From Fulvivirga sp. M361 (lineage in GTDB: Bacteria; Bacteroidota; Bacteroidia; Cytophagales; Cyclobacteriaceae): DNA of 64,000 bases. The position numbers were made by a program, and so were the translations under genes. Shown piece by piece: positions 62,314 to 64,000 of the stretch (position 1 is its first letter; the number at the start of each line of letters is the position of its first letter). The stretch is from NCBI RefSeq assembly GCF_007097395.1, contig NZ_VKDC01000028.1, positions 1 to 64,000 on the forward strand, given 5' to 3'. The notes beneath the pieces were generated by a model. The model made no database searches. It had not been told where the DNA came from and was given only the letters and a program-made list of their open reading frames with translations.

Positions 62314-62580
62314 ACGTTTCGTTTCGCCATTATGTAAAAATAAAATAAGCAGTGAACGTAGGAAAAAATATGGACAGTAGTCTAAGTAATTCGTACAAGA
62401 GTTAAAGATAAAAGTCTTGTGGTAAATGATTTATATCTTTTTGATAATGAGATGATTAACTTTAAAGAAAATCAAAATACACACTTTTTTTGGAGTTATA
62501 CTCATTTTGACAAAGTTACTGACTTACATCATAAGCTTTGACATAATCGTCTGTAACCGTTTTATTGTCTTAAGTGTGAT

Positions 62581-63939
62581 TTAAAAAATGAGATCAAATG
62601 TGGTGCCTTTACCGGGTTGGGAATGAACTTTTAATTTGCCCTTATGAGCGCGCATAATTTGGAGGGAAAGGCTTAATCCGATACCAGACCCTTCTTTTTT
62701 TGTAGTATAAAACGGGATAAATATCTGTTCGAGGGTTTCATGATCGATACCCGGACCGTTGTCTTTAACGCTTATGATCGTTTGATGACTCTTTAAGTAG
62801 CTTTGTACTGTTACTTCTCCCGACCTATTATCATGTAATGCCTCACGTGCATTTTTTAATAAGTTGATCAATACCTGTTCAATCATTTCTGCATCCACAT
62901 GAATAAACAATGATTCATTAGAGGAAGCATTCAACTTTATATGGTTCTTTTGATAATCGTGTTGTAGTAAAGCTGTAACCTCCTTTATCAGGTTGGATAC
63001 ATTAACTTTTTTAATACTTGGCTCCGGTATTTTTGCCAACTGGCCGTAAGCGTTTACAAAACTCACCAGCCCCTTGCTTCGTTTTTGGACAGTTCGAATA
63101 CCTATCTTCAAATCTTCCAGGTCCTCAGGGTCCAGTTTAGACAGGTCTCTGAGCTCACCGGTTTCATCAGTGATCATCTGGTTGATCACCTCGGTTAACG
63201 TGGAAATAGGAATGGCTGAATTTTTAATTTCATGAGTTAAAACCCTGATAAGTTTTTGCCATGATTCAATTTCTTTTTCATCCAGTTCGGTTTTAATGTT
63301 TTGAAAAGAAATGAGTTTATACCAACCTTCATCCAGTTTTATTTCCTTGGCAATGACCGAAAGGTTTAAAAGCTCATTGTCGATAACCACTTTTACAAGT
63401 TCTTTTTGTCCGCTTTCCAGGCGTGATACCACTTGCCCTAGAGTGGGGTCTATTCTTGATATGGCTTTAACGGATGTAAGGTGAGGCTTTTTAAAGAGCT
63501 CTTTGGCCGCACCATTCATGAGGGTAATCTCCAAATTGCCTTCACTGTAGCCAATTAACGGGATACCCGAATGTTCTACCACTGCCTGTAAAAAATGATA
63601 ATTCGATTCTTTCTCTCGTCTGAGTTTTTGAAATTCATTTATGATAGTGGTATAAGCGTGGTTAAGCTCGAAGTCCAGCTTATTCGCCCGTTTTAGCGAA
63701 TAGGTATTAGAAAAATCATTTTGCTGTATACCTAATAAAAAATTGCTTAAATCTCGCTTTGATCTTTCTATGTAACGAATGAGATCATAAAATGTGATGC
63801 TCATAAATAAGAATAACCAGATAGATACCAGCCAGAAATAGGTTTGTGTTAGTACATAAATACCGCTAAACCCAAAAATAATAACCAGGCTAATGCGTAC
63901 TCCTATTTTTATGCGAAATGAATTCAACGAAACCCCCAT
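62581..63939 (-). CDS. membrane sensor histidine kinase (NtrY-like layout)
   Basis: 452 residues from the ATG at 63937-63939 (MGVSLNSFRIKIG); a TTG at 63978 would add 13 residues. Two membrane spans near the N-terminus (ISLVIIFGFSGIYVLTQ, LVSIWLFLFMSITFYDL) are followed by a PAS-like region, HisKA with LTHEIKNSAIPISTL near residue 235, and HATPase with NLLKNAREAL, DNGPGI and GSGIGLSLSLQIM. Bacteroidota kinases of this type are usually preceded by a sigma-54-dependent response regulator; if so here, that gene would lie beyond the right edge. Confidence 0.88.
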   Translation of the reverse strand: MGVSLNSFRIKIGVRISLVIIFGFSGIYVLTQTYFWLVSIWLFLFMSITFYDLIRYIERSKRDLSNFLLGIQQNDFSNTYSLKRANKLDFELNHAYTTIINEFQKLRREKESNYHFLQAVVEHSGIPLIGYSEGNLEITLMNGAAKELFKKPHLTSVKAISRIDPTLGQVVSRLESGQKELVKVVIDNELLNLSVIAKEIKLDEGWYKLISFQNIKTELDEKEIESWQKLIRVLTHEIKNSAIPISTLTEVINQMITDETGELRDLSKLDPEDLEDLKIGIRTVQKRSKGLVSFVNAYGQLAKIPEPSIKKVNVSNLIKEVTALLQHDYQKNHIKLNASSNESLFIHVDAEMIEQVLINLLKNAREALHDNRSGEVTVQSYLKSHQTIISVKDNGPGIDHETLEQIFIPFYTTKKEGSGIGLSLSLQIMRAHKGKLKVHSQPGKGTTFDLIF

Positions 63940-64000
63940 CAAACAAGTAAAAATGATCAATAAAAGCTTGTGTCGCAAATAGTAATGGAACTACGTCATT

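Overview
The window comes from a Bacteroidota chromosome, most likely the order Cytophagales (inference from gene content; no rRNA is present). The signs are several secreted proteins ending in a type IX secretion (T9SS) sorting domain, a 287-residue primary sigma factor, a bacillithiol deacetylase gene, promoter motifs of the TAnnTTTG type, and a chain of Bacteroidota housekeeping genes (lptF/G-like, rpsO, pnp, rpoD, trxB, bshB1).

Left edge (1-2.0 kb): insertion-sequence debris. There is the N-terminal part of an IS982-type transposase running off the window, and an IS1380-type transposase fragment fused to the tail of an unrelated, probably metallophosphoesterase, gene.

2.0-19.3 kb: the most interesting part. 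A class I lanthipeptide cluster holds a precursor with a double-glycine leader and a His/Asp-rich core, a LanB dehydratase split into two genes, an unusual LanC-like protein that lacks the usual zinc ligands and carries a C-terminal extension, a membrane fusion protein and a C39-peptidase ABC exporter. Divergent from it runs an operon of a lipocalin-like protein, two T9SS cargo proteins and a DUF4625 lipoprotein. This converges on a TonB-dependent receptor, and a Fur-family repressor gene lies just beyond. A 13-bp palindrome (GCAAC-N3-GTTGC, one copy with one mismatch) occurs before the precursor, between the two divergent operons, and before the receptor. At two sites, and more weakly at the third, the palindrome supplies the -33 TTG of a promoter with a 19-nt spacer. 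I read this as one metal-responsive (perhaps Zur-like) regulon that makes, exports and recaptures a metal-binding lanthipeptide. That function is inference.

19.9-29.0 kb: a TPR histidine kinase and LytTR regulator pair, a secreted HExxH metalloprotease, and a secreted GH16 glucanase with a carbohydrate-binding module.

29.3-35.0 kb: an accessory island next to tRNA-CAT. It is flanked by imperfect copies of an XRE-gene tail plus the tRNA terminator. It carries a ParD antitoxin with a frameshifted ParE, and a pair made of a membrane coiled-coil protein and an OLD-family ATPase/TOPRIM protein, a candidate defence system.

35.1-64.0 kb: mostly core genes: START-like protein, LptF/G permease, S15, PNPase, sigma factor, thioredoxin reductase, BshB1, lipoproteins, an SDR without its catalytic Tyr, an M1 peptidase, an ABCG-type transporter, a histone-deacetylase-like hydrolase, a large secreted nuclease, a DUF72 protein, a putative abortive-infection membrane protein and two sensor kinases.
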